From contig NZ_WRXO01000010.1 in NCBI RefSeq assembly GCF_009758125.1, positions 124,001 through 188,000 on the forward strand: a stretch of DNA of 64,000 bases. Reading direction: 5' to 3'. Shown in pieces: positions 9,775 to 19,783 of the stretch (the first letter of the stretch is position 1; every line of letters starts with the position of its first letter). The DNA is from Chitinophaga oryziterrae. Its GTDB lineage: Bacteria; Bacteroidota; Bacteroidia; Chitinophagales; Chitinophagaceae. Made by a program: the position numbers and the translations under genes. The notes under the pieces are model-generated. The model was not told the DNA's origin, did no database searches, and was given only the letters and a program-made list of their open reading frames with translations.

Positions 9775-10141
9775 ACTTATTATTGGTAGTGAATATCTTA
9801 CCCATTCCCTCCGCATACACCACGATATCCCTTTTCTCGGGCAACAGATGCATAGCATCCTGTAAACTTGGCGCCTGGTATACATACCACTTTCCCGCAT
9901 TCTTCTGAAGAAAGAAATATTTAAGTCCGGCCGTATCCACATATTCATCTACAAAACGCAGACTGTCCGGGTGCAGGTGACGGTTGCTCACAAATACCAG
10001 GCAGGTATCTGTCGCCGCCGATTCTATACAGGAAGACTGTAAACAGAGGTTAGACCAGTAAGCATCGCTATTGTAAAAAGATAGCTGTGCCTGCGCTGTA
10101 GAAGATAAAGCCAGGAGCAGTAGAATCATAAGTCTCTTCAT
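9773..10141 (-). CDS. small secreted protein of unknown function
   Basis: A 122-residue protein with a clear signal peptide (MKRLMILLLLALSSTAQAQ, cut after AQA), so it is exported, probably to the periplasm. The mature part has two cysteines close together (CLQSSC) and one further on, and motifs such as VFVSNRHLHPDSLRFVDEYVDTAG and KWYVYQAPSLQDAMHLLP. I do not recognise the family. The protein ends abruptly at GKIFTTNNK against the neighbouring terminator, so it could be a C-terminally truncated form of a longer protein; this is inference. Confidence 0.6.
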   Translation of the reverse strand: MKRLMILLLLALSSTAQAQLSFYNSDAYWSNLCLQSSCIESAATDTCLVFVSNRHLHPDSLRFVDEYVDTAGLKYFFLQKNAGKWYVYQAPSLQDAMHLLPEKRDIVVYAEGMGKIFTTNNK

Positions 10142-10206
10142 ATATCATAATTTTGGAGTAAATCATAGGTGGGCCTGAAAAAAAACAATCACAAGTATTA
10201 TGCCCG

Positions 10207-10214
10207 TATATTTG
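10207..10214 (+). promoter_or_regulatory. putative -7 element for chrA
   Basis: TATATTTG, a full match to TANNTTTG, 66 bases before the GTG start. No matching -33 TTTG was found at 19-21 bases. Confidence 0.4.
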
Positions 10215-10280
10215 CTTTTTTTAATAGTTTGCTATCTTTAATTTTTTGTTGAAATTCGGACACCGAATAATCTCTCATCA

Positions 10281-11474
10281 GTGTTTCTACGCCACATTCC
10301 TTTTCTAAAAGCAGTCTTTATGCACAGCATAACGGCATATGGAGGCCCTCAGGGGCACCTGGCCATGATGTTGAAAACATTCGTGCAGCAACGCAGGGAT
10401 GTGACGGAACAGGAGCTGATGGAGTATAATGCCTTCTGCCAGTTACTGCCAGGGGCATCCTCTTCTCAAACACTCACTCTCATTGGCTATAAGCGCGGCG
10501 GCGTTCCACTCGCCATCGTTACCCTGTTGATCTGGATCTCACCTGCCTGTCTGCTGATGGGCTCATTGAGCTTCCTGTTGCAGTATTTCGACCAGAAAGC
10601 GCTGAATACCGATATCTTTAAATACGTACAACCTATGGCGGTAGGGTTCCTGGTATATGGCAGTATCCGGGCTTTCCGCATCAGTATACGCAGTAAGGCC
10701 ACTACCGCTATCATGCTTGTTGCCCTGCTGGCAGCGTTTTTCCTGAAATCACCCTGGACTTTCCCCGCCCTCATAATCCTGGGGGGAATTGTATCAAATT
10801 TCAGTGACAAACGTATCCCGGACATTGCTGATAAACCTAAAAAAATCCAGTGGACCAACATATGGTTGTTCGCCCTGTTGTTCATCCTGGCAGGATTCTT
10901 CTCCGAGCTGGCCCGTACAAACGACTGGATCACCCGTCGTCCCTTCAACCTGTTTGAAAACTTCTACCGTTTCGGCAGCCTTGTATTCGGAGGCGGAGAT
11001 ATACTCATTGCAATGATGCTGGAGCAGTATGTTACCCGTGCCAAATCATCCTTTATGAGCGCAGAAGAACTGCTCACAGGTGCCGGTATCATGAGGGCTA
11101 TGCCTGGCCCCACCTTCTCCATTACTGCCTATGCAGGAGGAATGGTGATGCGTAATCTTGGCCCGGGCTACCAGCTTCTGGGTTGTATGCTGGCGCCAAT
11201 CGCCATCTTCTTACCCAGCCTGTTACTTGTACTGTTCTTCTTCCCAATATGGCATAATCTGAAGAAATACGTAATTATTTACCGTGCGTTGGAAGGTATC
11301 AATGCTGCCGTGGTAGGTATTATGTGGGCCGCCACCATCATGCTTTTTATGGCTATTCCCACCAACTGGTACAACATATTAATCATGTTGTCCACCCTCT
11401 CTGTGCTTTGGTTTACAAAGCTGCCCTCTCCCTTTATCGTGCTCGCCTGCCTGATATTAGGCTGGCTGATATAG
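10281..11474 (+). CDS. chrA: chromate transporter, two-domain ChrA
   Basis: A 397-residue polytopic membrane protein of the CHR family, which exports chromate from the cytoplasm. The two homologous CHR halves are visible: [17 protein letters not shown] with [14 protein letters not shown] in the first and [17 protein letters not shown] with [15 protein letters not shown] in the second. The length is that of the long-chain type. The start is GTG at 10281; the frame has no ATG earlier and the first internal ATG would remove the first helix. Many CHR proteins are annotated by homology without proof of chromate transport. Confidence 0.88.
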   Translation: MFLRHIPFLKAVFMHSITAYGGPQGHLAMMLKTFVQQRRDVTEQELMEYNAFCQLLPGASSSQTLTLIGYKRGGVPLAIVTLLIWISPACLLMGSLSFLLQYFDQKALNTDIFKYVQPMAVGFLVYGSIRAFRISIRSKATTAIMLVALLAAFFLKSPWTFPALIILGGIVSNFSDKRIPDIADKPKKIQWTNIWLFALLFILAGFFSELARTNDWITRRPFNLFENFYRFGSLVFGGGDILIAMMLEQYVTRAKSSFMSAEELLTGAGIMRAMPGPTFSITAYAGGMVMRNLGPGYQLLGCMLAPIAIFLPSLLLVLFFFPIWHNLKKYVIIYRALEGINAAVVGIMWAATIMLFMAIPTNWYNILIMLSTLSVLWFTKLPSPFIVLACLILGWLI

Positions 11475-11476
11475 CA

Positions 11477-11914
11477 TCAACGCCCTGGTTTTGTAGTTTT
11501 CTGATTCTTTTTAAAAGCCATGGCAGCAATTAAGGATGCCAGCAAGCCTAATATAAGGGGTATAAACAATACATTTCCTACCAGGGATATCCAGAAATTA
11601 CTGCTATCCGTTCTCTCAGGTTCAAAGAAGTGAAATACCAGAGAGAACATGGAAAAGATGATGACTGACCATAATGTTGTGCGGAATCCCATGCCAAACA
11701 GTGCAAGCATTGAGGTCTTTTCATGATGCTGACTGTTATAATGAATAACGGAGAACAATACCCCAAGGAACACAAGTAATGCTCCGAAGTAGCCTGTCCA
11801 CAGATTGTCTGAAGTCTTTGTTACATTAAAAATAATAGAGAATACGATAGATATAACGGCAATGGTAATACCATATCTGGGTGCCAGATTAACGGTTCTA
11901 TGAGCTGTTTCCAT
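11477..11914 (-). CDS. four-helix membrane protein, possibly DUF4199-like
   Basis: A 145-residue protein with four hydrophobic segments (about 15-30, 41-60, 75-98, 113-133) and a basic tail. The layout (helix pair, short polar HYNSQHHEK segment, two further helices) resembles the DUF4199 family common in Bacteroidota, but no diagnostic motif is certain. Function is unknown. It is convergent with chrA, with only two bases between the stop codons, and lies downstream of ku on the same strand after a 45-base gap. Confidence 0.65.
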   Translation of the reverse strand: METAHRTVNLAPRYGITIAVISIVFSIIFNVTKTSDNLWTGYFGALLVFLGVLFSVIHYNSQHHEKTSMLALFGMGFRTTLWSVIIFSMFSLVFHFFEPERTDSSNFWISLVGNVLFIPLILGLLASLIAAMAFKKNQKTTKPGR

Positions 11915-11959
11915 AACTGGTCCGGTTTAAGTTAATAATAGATAAATGGAATAAAACAA

Positions 11960-12736
11960 TTAGGATGCCCGCTTTTTATTCCCGCCCAAACTGGCTTTCA
12001 GCTGACTGAACAGATCAGTACTCTTTGTATGCGCTACGGTCATCTTCTTCACACTGCGGCGTTTTCCACTCGCCTTTGCTTTAATAATTTTCATCAGCTC
12101 TGCTGTATATTCATCCTTAAACTGCGTGATATCAAAATCGGTGGTATACTGTTCTACCAGTTGCACCGCCATGTCCAGTTCTTTCTTCGCAATCTTGGAA
12201 TTGGCAGGGAGTACAAGATCTTTAGGTGAACGTATTTCCTGTTCAAAACGTAGCTGATGCAACAGCAAATAATTTTCACGCGGACGTATTACTACAAGAT
12301 GTTCACTGGTGCGTAACACAAAACGCCCCAATCCCGCTTTCCCCGTTTTCTCCAGTGTCTTCAACAACAACTCATATGCTTTTGCACCGGCCTTTTGCGG
12401 CTCTATATAATACGGTGTTTCAAAATAGATATCATCTATTCCCGCTTCATCTACAAAAGATTCGATGGTGATGATCTTGCTCTTCTCAGGACTGGCATCC
12501 TGAAAATCATTGTCATCCAGTATAATGTATTCATCATTGTATAAATACCCTTTCACAACCTGCTCCCAGGGGACTTCTTTCCCCGTATCCTCATTTATAC
12601 GCTGAAATTTAATATGCGCATGATTTTTCTTATCAAGCATATCCAGGTCCAGTCTGCTATCCTGCACCGCACTGTACAACTTTACAGGGATATTCACTAA
12701 CCCGAACCCGATTGTTCCTGACCATACTGCTCTCAT
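11960..12736 (-). CDS. ku: non-homologous end joining protein Ku
   Basis: A 258-residue bacterial Ku, the ring-shaped homodimer that binds DNA double-strand ends and recruits ligase LigD. The N-terminus MRAVWSGTIGFGLVNIPVKLY is diagnostic, followed by the Ku beta-barrel core (FETPYYIEPQKAGAKAYELL, GLGRFVLRTSEHLVVIRP) and a basic C-terminal tail (KASGKRRSVKK, GGNKKRAS). The frame runs 15 codons further up to 12781, but these do not belong to the family. LigD is not in the window. The nearby small stress-type genes suggest a stationary-phase or damage context. Confidence 0.96.
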   Translation of the reverse strand: MRAVWSGTIGFGLVNIPVKLYSAVQDSRLDLDMLDKKNHAHIKFQRINEDTGKEVPWEQVVKGYLYNDEYIILDDNDFQDASPEKSKIITIESFVDEAGIDDIYFETPYYIEPQKAGAKAYELLLKTLEKTGKAGLGRFVLRTSEHLVVIRPRENYLLLHQLRFEQEIRSPKDLVLPANSKIAKKELDMAVQLVEQYTTDFDITQFKDEYTAELMKIIKAKASGKRRSVKKMTVAHTKSTDLFSQLKASLGGNKKRAS

Positions 12737-12790
12737 AATAGTAGGATTTAATGTTTTAATTAAATTCAAAGTACATGCCATGGCATGGCT

Positions 12791-12821
12791 TTTGGACTTT
12801 ACGTTATCATAAAAACCTTTG
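12791..12821 (+). promoter_or_regulatory. putative promoter with start codon almost at the TSS
   Basis: TTTG at 12791-12794, a 19-base spacer, and AACCTTTG at 12814-12821 (one mismatch to TANNTTTG). The ATG of the next gene is at 12825, three bases after the element, so the transcript would be leaderless or nearly so. Confidence 0.45.
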
Positions 12822-12824
12822 TTT

Positions 12825-13172
12825 ATGGAAAAGCCTGGTGAAATGACAACCCTAAGCAGGGTGTTAGAAAAATTGCATGAGAAAGGCCTTGATCACGAAT
12901 TAAAAATGAGTGACCATGGCAGGATGCAGAATAAAGAAAAACAAAAGATCTACAACCCTGATGAGTTGAAGATCATTAAAACCTATCGGTTTGAAGGAGA
13001 GTCTGATCCGGGTGATACGTCCGTATTATACCTCATTGAAGACAAAGAAGGAGAAATAGGCTACGTACTGGATGCCTACGGCATGTACAGTACGCATGAA
13101 GAGGCAGGTTTTGACGAATTTATCCAGAAAATACCGGTAGAGGACAGAGAAGATCAGTTGCTTTTTGCGTAA
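12825..13172 (+). CDS. conserved small protein, often mis-named PRPP synthetase
   Basis: A 115-residue soluble protein: TLSRVLEKLHEKGLDHELKM at the N-terminus, then IYNPDELKIIKTYRFEGESDPGD and SVLYLIEDKEGEIGYVLDAYG. Proteins with this pattern are common in Bacteroidota and sit in databases as 'phosphoribosylpyrophosphate synthetase', but no PRPP-binding loop or phosphoribosyltransferase fold is visible, so that name is not supported. The function is unknown. The frame begins at a TTG (12819), but the ATG at 12825 is preferred. It is divergent from ku and may share a regulatory region with it. Confidence 0.75.
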   Translation: MEKPGEMTTLSRVLEKLHEKGLDHELKMSDHGRMQNKEKQKIYNPDELKIIKTYRFEGESDPGDTSVLYLIEDKEGEIGYVLDAYGMYSTHEEAGFDEFIQKIPVEDREDQLLFA

Positions 13173-13186
13173 TTAAATCATTACAG

Positions 13187-13226
13187 CGAGGGGATTGCAT
13201 ATAACATGCAATCCCCTCGTTTCTTT
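13187..13226 (+). terminator. rho-independent terminator
   Basis: Perfect 14-bp stem CGAGGGGATTGCAT / ATGCAATCCCCTCG with a 5-base loop, followed by TTTCTTT. It ends the gene at 12825-13172. Confidence 0.9.
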
Positions 13227-13341
13227 ATCCAGGTTCTTTTACGCAAAGCCACTGTTATCCGCTCTCTTACTTGCGGTAGTTTCTCCCCAACATGTAGCTA
13301 TTGCTCTGGCAAGCATATCCATAACCTACATACTGATTTGC

Positions 13342-13377
13342 AAAAAAAAGGCCTCCTGCATTTTTACATGCAGAGGC
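13342..13377 (-). terminator. rho-independent terminator of the yciF-like gene
   Basis: Stem GGCCTC-CTGCAT / ATGCAG-AGGCC (one bulge) with an A-run at its left, read as a T-run on the minus strand. It lies 27 bases past the stop of the minus-strand gene. Confidence 0.85.
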
Positions 13378-13403
13378 CCCGAGGTTTTTATTGACGAATG
13401 ATA

Positions 13404-14036
13404 TTATTCAGCAGAAGCCTCTTCATTTACAGAAGACTCAGCTATTTGTGTCAGCAGACTGTCTGCATCCTTTTCTTCAGTTAACGTTTGTGAGAAAATA
13501 TCAGCAACATCAGTATGTCCCATTACATTCGCAAGCGTACGTAAACTACCATAGGCAGAAATTTCGTAGTGCTCGATCTTCTGTGCACAGATGATGATAC
13601 CGGCATCTCTTACCGCAGTATCTTCCTCAGTATCATCTACCACTTCCTGTCCTTCTGCTATCAGTCCGGACATTGCTTCACATTTCTTTGCCTTAGGCTC
13701 CTGACCAAGCAGTTCAAATACCTGTTCCAGTCTTTCAACATGCCCTTTTGTTTGTTCCTGGTGGTCAGTAATCGCTTTCACCAGTTCTTCAGACGTTGCT
13801 GCTTTTTGCATTTTACCTAATGCTTTTACCAGCGCTTTCTCCGCCCAGTAAATATCTTTCAGTTCATCCATAAACAATTTATAGAATTTGGATGATGATT
13901 CCTGTCCTTTATTGCCTGACTTTGATCTGGAAGCAGGACGGGTAACAACGACAGTTTTCTTAGCAGTAGCAGCCGGGCTGCTTTGTTTTGTGGAAGCGGC
14001 TGATTTGCCGTTTTTTACCTGAATTTTAGTTGCCAT
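13404..14036 (-). CDS. ferritin-like DUF892 (YciE/YciF) protein
   Basis: A 210-residue protein. The C-terminal 155 residues form the DUF892 four-helix ferritin-like domain: FYKLFMDELKDIYWAEKALVKAL, then TDHQEQTKGHVERLEQVF and AQKIEHYEISAYGSLRTLA, with the Glu and His residues expected of a di-iron site. Members are induced by osmotic and general stress. The first 50 residues are an added basic, Lys/Ser/Ala-rich disordered tail (KSAASTKQSSPAATAKKTVV) that could bind DNA; this is inference. The proline-rich gene upstream is 20 bases away and likely in the same operon. Confidence 0.92.
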   Translation of the reverse strand: MATKIQVKNGKSAASTKQSSPAATAKKTVVVTRPASRSKSGNKGQESSSKFYKLFMDELKDIYWAEKALVKALGKMQKAATSEELVKAITDHQEQTKGHVERLEQVFELLGQEPKAKKCEAMSGLIAEGQEVVDDTEEDTAVRDAGIIICAQKIEHYEISAYGSLRTLANVMGHTDVADIFSQTLTEEKDADSLLTQIAESSVNEEASAE

Positions 14037-14056
14037 TTTATTCGGAGTTTATGTAA

Positions 14057-14335
14057 TTAGTAAATCATTTTTTCTTTAACAGGTCCGGAGATCTTTCCTG
14101 TACATCTTCCCTGTTCTGCGATCATCGCCTCTTTATCGCTGTCCTCTGCTTTAGGATCAGGAGGTGTACGGTGGATATCATGGTCCGGCACTTCGTTGGG
14201 CACCGGTGGTGGTGGGCCAAGTGGTGAAGGCGGAGGCGTAATTTCCGGCCCGGGACTAGGGGGTTGTTCTCTTACCGGAACCCCGATAGGTTCAGGATCA
14301 GGATCACCTGTTGATGAATGAGTATGGTGTTGCAT
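14057..14335 (-). CDS. proline-rich small protein
   Basis: A 92-residue protein of low complexity: a histidine-rich start (MQHHTHSS), a Pro-rich middle (REQPPSPGPEITPPPSPLGP) and an acidic-then-basic C-terminus ending GKISGPVKEKMIY. No signal peptide or membrane segment is seen. I do not recognise the family. The frame continues up to 14428, but the ATG at 14335 is chosen because the added part has no matching character. It is 20 bases upstream of the DUF892 gene, so a shared stress role is plausible. Coding status is moderately sure. Confidence 0.55.
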   Translation of the reverse strand: MQHHTHSSTGDPDPEPIGVPVREQPPSPGPEITPPPSPLGPPPPVPNEVPDHDIHRTPPDPKAEDSDKEAMIAEQGRCTGKISGPVKEKMIY

Positions 14336-14706
14336 GGCTAAATTCTTATTTGAGTGAGTAAACAAATCCGTTGACCATTGCTGTTTATTGTCTGTGTCTT
14401 TCAGCCTTTCCGTAATTAAAAAGGACAAAGTTCATTCCATCAAAGAAATAATCAGAATACTATCAGTGAAATGCATAAAATATATTCCGCTGCAAGTTGG
14501 CGACAATACAACCTCCCGGTAATTTATTATTCACGTATATGCCTATATGAATCTATACAGCGATCACAACTTTAATGCACTTTCACAGTGTAGAAATTGT
14601 TGCATACTTTATCAGCTATTCCCCACATTACCTAAGAATAATTCATGCTGATTATTAATAATATAGTAAATTCGAATGCGTACTCTCTATCTAATAGTTA
14701 AGGCAC
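14336..14706. other. divergent intergenic region, no gene seen
   Basis: 371 AT-rich bases between the divergent proline-rich gene and the CHASE3 kinase. No hairpin with T-run and no full TANNTTTG element close to either start was found. A sequence around 14597-14613 (TGTAG...TTGCAT) has sigma-54 spacing but only one G of the -24 GG pair, so it is not called. Confidence 0.4.
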
Positions 14707-16146
14707 ATGCACATTCCAGTACAGAAAAAGGTAAGGTTAGGCTTTTTTATAGCATGCACTGTAGTAATCGCCGCATCCATATGCTCTTATCTTGTAACAA
14801 AAAAACTACTCGACAATGCAAAATGGATGAATCATACCATTGAAGTATCCAAACGTCTTGAAGTAATCACCCGGCAGCTCAAAGATGCTGAATCAGCTAT
14901 CCGCGGTTACAACATCACAAAAGATACCTCCTTCCTGGAGCCAAGTATGCAAAAACGCAGTATCAAAATAGAGGAACAATACCTGATCCTTCGACGGGTA
15001 ACTGCCGATAATCCTCAGCAGCAACTACACCTGGATACACTCAAATCATTGCTGGATAAAAAATACCGGCAATTAATGGAAGGAGAACAACAGAAAACTT
15101 CTTTACAGAAAGATACCTCCGCCGTACAACAGGGAGAAAAATCCATGTCTAAAATAGAACGTAAAGTGCAGGACATGATGTTGATAGAAGAAGCACACCT
15201 GCATCAGAAATCAGAACTCTACGATTTCTTCTCCGCCATCTGGGTACCCGTAATATTCATTTCATCACTCGTAGCTATCCTTATTGGCATTTACTCTTAT
15301 ATTACTCTCACCCGGGAATTCCGTTTACAGCTACATATAGAAACAAGGCTCAAATCTTACCAGCGTAATTTGCAACAAAACATTCTCCTTTTAAACAAAT
15401 CGAATGAGGAATTAGAGCAATTTGCCTACGTTGCCTCACACGATCTGCAGGAACCTCTACGCAAAATATCCACCTTCAGTGATCGCCTGCAATTGAAATA
15501 CGGGGAACAACTGCCACCCGAAGCCAGCCAGATGCTGGACCGTATGGTAAGCGCAGTATCCAGGATGCGCGTGCTGATCAATGACCTGCTGCTCTTTTCC
15601 CGCGCAGGACGCATCACACCTGAAAGCATTACTCCCGTAGATATGGACACCCTGCTACAGGAAGTAATCAGCGACCTTGAAGTAAGTTTACAGGAACATA
15701 ACGCATCCGTAACAGCAGGGCCACTCCCTGTTATTGAAGGCAGCGCCACATCCTTCCACCAACTTTTTCAGAACATACTGGCGAATGCTATCAAATTTGC
15801 ACATCCCGACCGTCAGCTGGTCATCAATATCACCAGTCAGGTACTCAAAGGGAAAGAACTTGAAAATCTAATAAATGAAAACCGCGCGGAAGATACCTTC
15901 TGCCGTATATATATAGAAGATAACGGGATAGGGTTTGACCCCGTTTATGCTGAAAGGATCTTTCAACTCTTTCAACGCCTGCACGGTATGAGTGAATACT
16001 CCGGAACCGGTATAGGACTTGCGATATGCAAAAAAATCGTCGATAGCCATCATGGACAGATCATGGCTTACGGCGACCCTGGCAAAGGAGCGGCCTTTGT
16101 TGTCATCTTGCCACTCACCCAAACCCAGCAGAATGACTCAAATTAA
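14707..16146 (+). CDS. CHASE3-domain sensor histidine kinase
   Basis: A 479-residue membrane kinase. Two membrane helices (about 10-30 and 175-198) flank a periplasmic CHASE3 helical sensor (TRQLKDAESAIRGYNITKD is its signature). Then a coiled linker, HisKA with phosphoacceptor H245 in AYVASHDLQEPLRKI, and HATPase_c with NAIKFA, EDNGIGFDP and GTGIGLAICKKIV. This is the phytochrome-like class that usually pairs with a small Rcp1-type receiver. The 3' end overlaps by 14 bases the ATG of just such a receiver, which is broken here (see 16133-16598). The signal is unknown. Confidence 0.93.
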   Translation: MHIPVQKKVRLGFFIACTVVIAASICSYLVTKKLLDNAKWMNHTIEVSKRLEVITRQLKDAESAIRGYNITKDTSFLEPSMQKRSIKIEEQYLILRRVTADNPQQQLHLDTLKSLLDKKYRQLMEGEQQKTSLQKDTSAVQQGEKSMSKIERKVQDMMLIEEAHLHQKSELYDFFSAIWVPVIFISSLVAILIGIYSYITLTREFRLQLHIETRLKSYQRNLQQNILLLNKSNEELEQFAYVASHDLQEPLRKISTFSDRLQLKYGEQLPPEASQMLDRMVSAVSRMRVLINDLLLFSRAGRITPESITPVDMDTLLQEVISDLEVSLQEHNASVTAGPLPVIEGSATSFHQLFQNILANAIKFAHPDRQLVINITSQVLKGKELENLINENRAEDTFCRIYIEDNGIGFDPVYAERIFQLFQRLHGMSEYSGTGIGLAICKKIVDSHHGQIMAYGDPGKGAAFVVILPLTQTQQNDSN

Positions 16147-16598
16147 AACTGCCTGAAAGATTAGCATCCTTATTGCTGATGATGATGCATATGACAGAGA
16201 ATTAATTAAGGCAGCTTTTGATGAAAACAGTACAAAACAGTACACAGCACCACATTAGCTTCGTGGAGAACGGGGAAGAATTGTTTCATTATCTGAAATG
16301 TAGCGGGCATTATGCGGACGAAACGCTACACCCATTTCCACAAATTATCCTGCTGGACCTGAATATACCTGAGAAAAACGGGTGCGAAACGTTAAAGGAT
16401 CCGAAAACTGACCATGTACTAAAAAGCATACCAGTAATCATCCTGACTACGTCAATGAAAGAAAAAGATGTCATTAAAACTTACGAGCCGGGCGTAAACA
16501 ACTTTATTATCAAACCAGTCACATATTCGGGGCTGGTAGAATTTACCCGTGCATGGGGGAAATACTGGTTTGAAATTGCAGAACTGCCAAATGTATAA
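16133..16598 (+). pseudogene. disrupted Rcp1-type response regulator
   Basis: Reading from ATG 16133 gives MTQIKTA, an in-frame TGA (16154-16156), then KISILIADDDAYDRELIKAAFDEN up to about 16223; after that the family sequence continues only in another frame (ISFVENGEELFHYL, ILLDLNIPEKNG with the phosphoacceptor Asp, VIILTTS, FIIKPV). The frame change coincides with a perfect 10-bp tandem duplication at 16224-16244. Removing one copy gives DENSTQHHISFVENGEEL, the length expected for the family. So two lesions break one gene. A shorter frame from 16218 or 16221 is open but would lack the DDD metal-binding residues and first strand. The start overlaps the kinase, as in intact pairs. Confidence 0.85.
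16224..16244. repeat. 10-bp tandem duplication
   Basis: AAAACAGTAC occurs twice head to tail, followed by a further A. It adds ten bases and shifts the reading frame of the response regulator by +1. Confidence 0.93.
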
Positions 16599-16603
16599 AT
16601 GAG

Positions 16604-18040
16604 ATGACCGATTTACCTGTTCACATCCTGATGATTGATGACGATGAGGATGACTTTTATCTGGTGAGCCAATTATTACAGGATATTTCTCCTGGACAAT
16701 ATCAACTCGACTGGGCTCCTACCTATTCCAAAGCATTAGAGGAAATAGATAGAAAAGAACATGATATTTACCTGGTAGATTACCGTCTCGGCCCTTACAC
16801 AGGTATTGATATACTCCACCATTTCCAGCAATTACAATTCAACGCCCCCGTAATTATGCTTACGGGTAAAGGCGATTATACAATAGATAAAGAAGCGATG
16901 CAGGCAGGCGCCTCTGATTACCTCGTAAAAGGGGAAATCAGTGCAGATCTGCTGGAACGATCTATCCGTTATGCGCTGGATGAAGCGCATCACCTGCGTA
17001 TTATCGAAGAAAAAGAAAAGAAATATTTCAGTGTCTTCGAAAAAGCACACGACCTTATTATACTGGCAGACTGTAATAAAAATATCATAGACGCCAACCC
17101 GTCTGCTATCAGATCTTTACAATACAGCAAAGACGAAATATTACAACTGAACCTCAGACAACTCTTTTTCCAGGAAGAACAAAGCAAACACTTCTTTGAT
17201 CATATCTGCGGAGAAGATTCCAGTCTGCAAACAGAATATAACTTCCTTACCAAAGAAGGCAAAAAGCTGGACGTACTGGTAAGCGCCGTTACACTGGATG
17301 AAGAGGAACAGGTATTCCTCTGTGTGGTACAGGATATCACAGAGAGAAAACGCGAAGAGCTGGAGAAACAACAACAACAAAAGTTTGTAATCACCGGCCG
17401 TATCGCGCGCGTGATCGCACATGAAGTAAGAAATCCTCTTACCAATATATTACTCGCCGTAAGCCAGTTCAAAGGCGAACCGGTAAGTGTGGAAGAAAGC
17501 CAGGTATACGTTGATATCATTGAACGGAATTGTACCCGCATCAATCAGCTGATCACAGAACTGTTGCATTCTACCCGCATGATAGAATTGAATATCCGTC
17601 CTCATGGTATCAATGAATTAACAGATAAGGCATTGGTACTGGCACAGGACCGCCTGCAACTGAATGAAATAAAGGTGCAGAAGGATTATGTGAAACCAGA
17701 TGTAATGATCCCTGCGGACGATGAAAAAATAGCGATCGCACTGCTGAATATCATCATCAATGGAATAGAAGCAATGACTCCGGGCAAAGGCTTACTGACC
17801 ATCAGAACAGAACGTCAGAAAGATAAAGCCATTATTATGATCACGGATAATGGCCCGGGTATTCCTGAAGATACAAGAGCCCGGTTGTTTGATCCGTTCT
17901 TTACGAACAAACCTAAAGGAACAGGGCTGGGACTTACCAGTACTCAGAATATAATCATGAATCACAAAGGAACAATACACGTAGAAAGTGAAATAGATAA
18001 CGGCAGTACATTTACAATCGTATTACCCGTAAACTTATAA
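16604..18040 (+). CDS. receiver-PAS-histidine kinase
   Basis: A 478-residue soluble kinase with the receiver at the N-terminus. The receiver (about 5-125) has DDDEDD, phosphoacceptor D59 in IYLVDYRLG and the lysine in YLVKGE. A PAS domain (about 140-255) begins KYFSVFEKAHDLIIL. HisKA has H273 in IAHEVRNPLTNIL; HATPase has NIIINGIEAM, DNGPGIPED and GTGLGLTSTQNII. There is no membrane segment, so it acts in the cytoplasm. It follows the broken receiver by five bases. Its own receiver suggests it takes phosphate from another kinase and passes a signal on. Confidence 0.93.
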   Translation: MTDLPVHILMIDDDEDDFYLVSQLLQDISPGQYQLDWAPTYSKALEEIDRKEHDIYLVDYRLGPYTGIDILHHFQQLQFNAPVIMLTGKGDYTIDKEAMQAGASDYLVKGEISADLLERSIRYALDEAHHLRIIEEKEKKYFSVFEKAHDLIILADCNKNIIDANPSAIRSLQYSKDEILQLNLRQLFFQEEQSKHFFDHICGEDSSLQTEYNFLTKEGKKLDVLVSAVTLDEEEQVFLCVVQDITERKREELEKQQQQKFVITGRIARVIAHEVRNPLTNILLAVSQFKGEPVSVEESQVYVDIIERNCTRINQLITELLHSTRMIELNIRPHGINELTDKALVLAQDRLQLNEIKVQKDYVKPDVMIPADDEKIAIALLNIIINGIEAMTPGKGLLTIRTERQKDKAIIMITDNGPGIPEDTRARLFDPFFTNKPKGTGLGLTSTQNIIMNHKGTIHVESEIDNGSTFTIVLPVNL

Positions 18041-18212
18041 AAACAGAAAGAGGTTGTATCCAAAATAAATAAAGGACCTGAGAATCGTCGCCCCATACTA
18101 TGATAGTCGAAGGGAGAACCGCTCAAATATATTTACCTTTTTATGTTGATATTTTTTGCCGGCCTGACGTAGATCGTTTGATATACAGGAATGCAAAATA
18201 CATACCGTGCAA

Positions 18213-18238
18213 CAAAAAGGGGCGCTATAAAGCGCCCC
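18213..18238 (-). terminator. terminator of the sigma-54 regulator gene
   Basis: Stem GGGGCGCT / AGCGCCCC with a 4-base loop, preceded on the plus strand by AAAAA, which is a T-run on the minus strand. It lies 30 bases past the stop of the minus-strand gene. Confidence 0.88.
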
Positions 18239-18268
18239 CGTAAATAAAACATTAATATCGATCTCGTT

Positions 18269-19732
<1,464 letters not shown>

Positions 19733-19783
19733 AATATTTATATGTGGTGTTAGACAACAGCTAATTTAAATTTAATAATAGTA

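Noticed and set aside
12825-13172. PRPP synthetase
   Set aside because: That name appears for similar proteins in databases, but no PRPP-binding or phosphoribosyltransferase motif is present.
14597-14613. Possible sigma-54 promoter before the CHASE3 kinase
   Set aside because: The -24 GG pair is GT here, and both Gs are nearly invariant in working promoters.
16218-16598. Intact short response regulator starting at TTG 16218 or ATG 16221
   Set aside because: It would lack the first strand and the DDD residues, which are present just upstream in another frame. A disrupted gene explains the data better.
18041-18268. Possible insertion-sequence end (GAGGTTGTATCCAAAA near 18051)
   Set aside because: It resembles IS terminal sequences only loosely; no matching second end, target duplication or transposase was seen.
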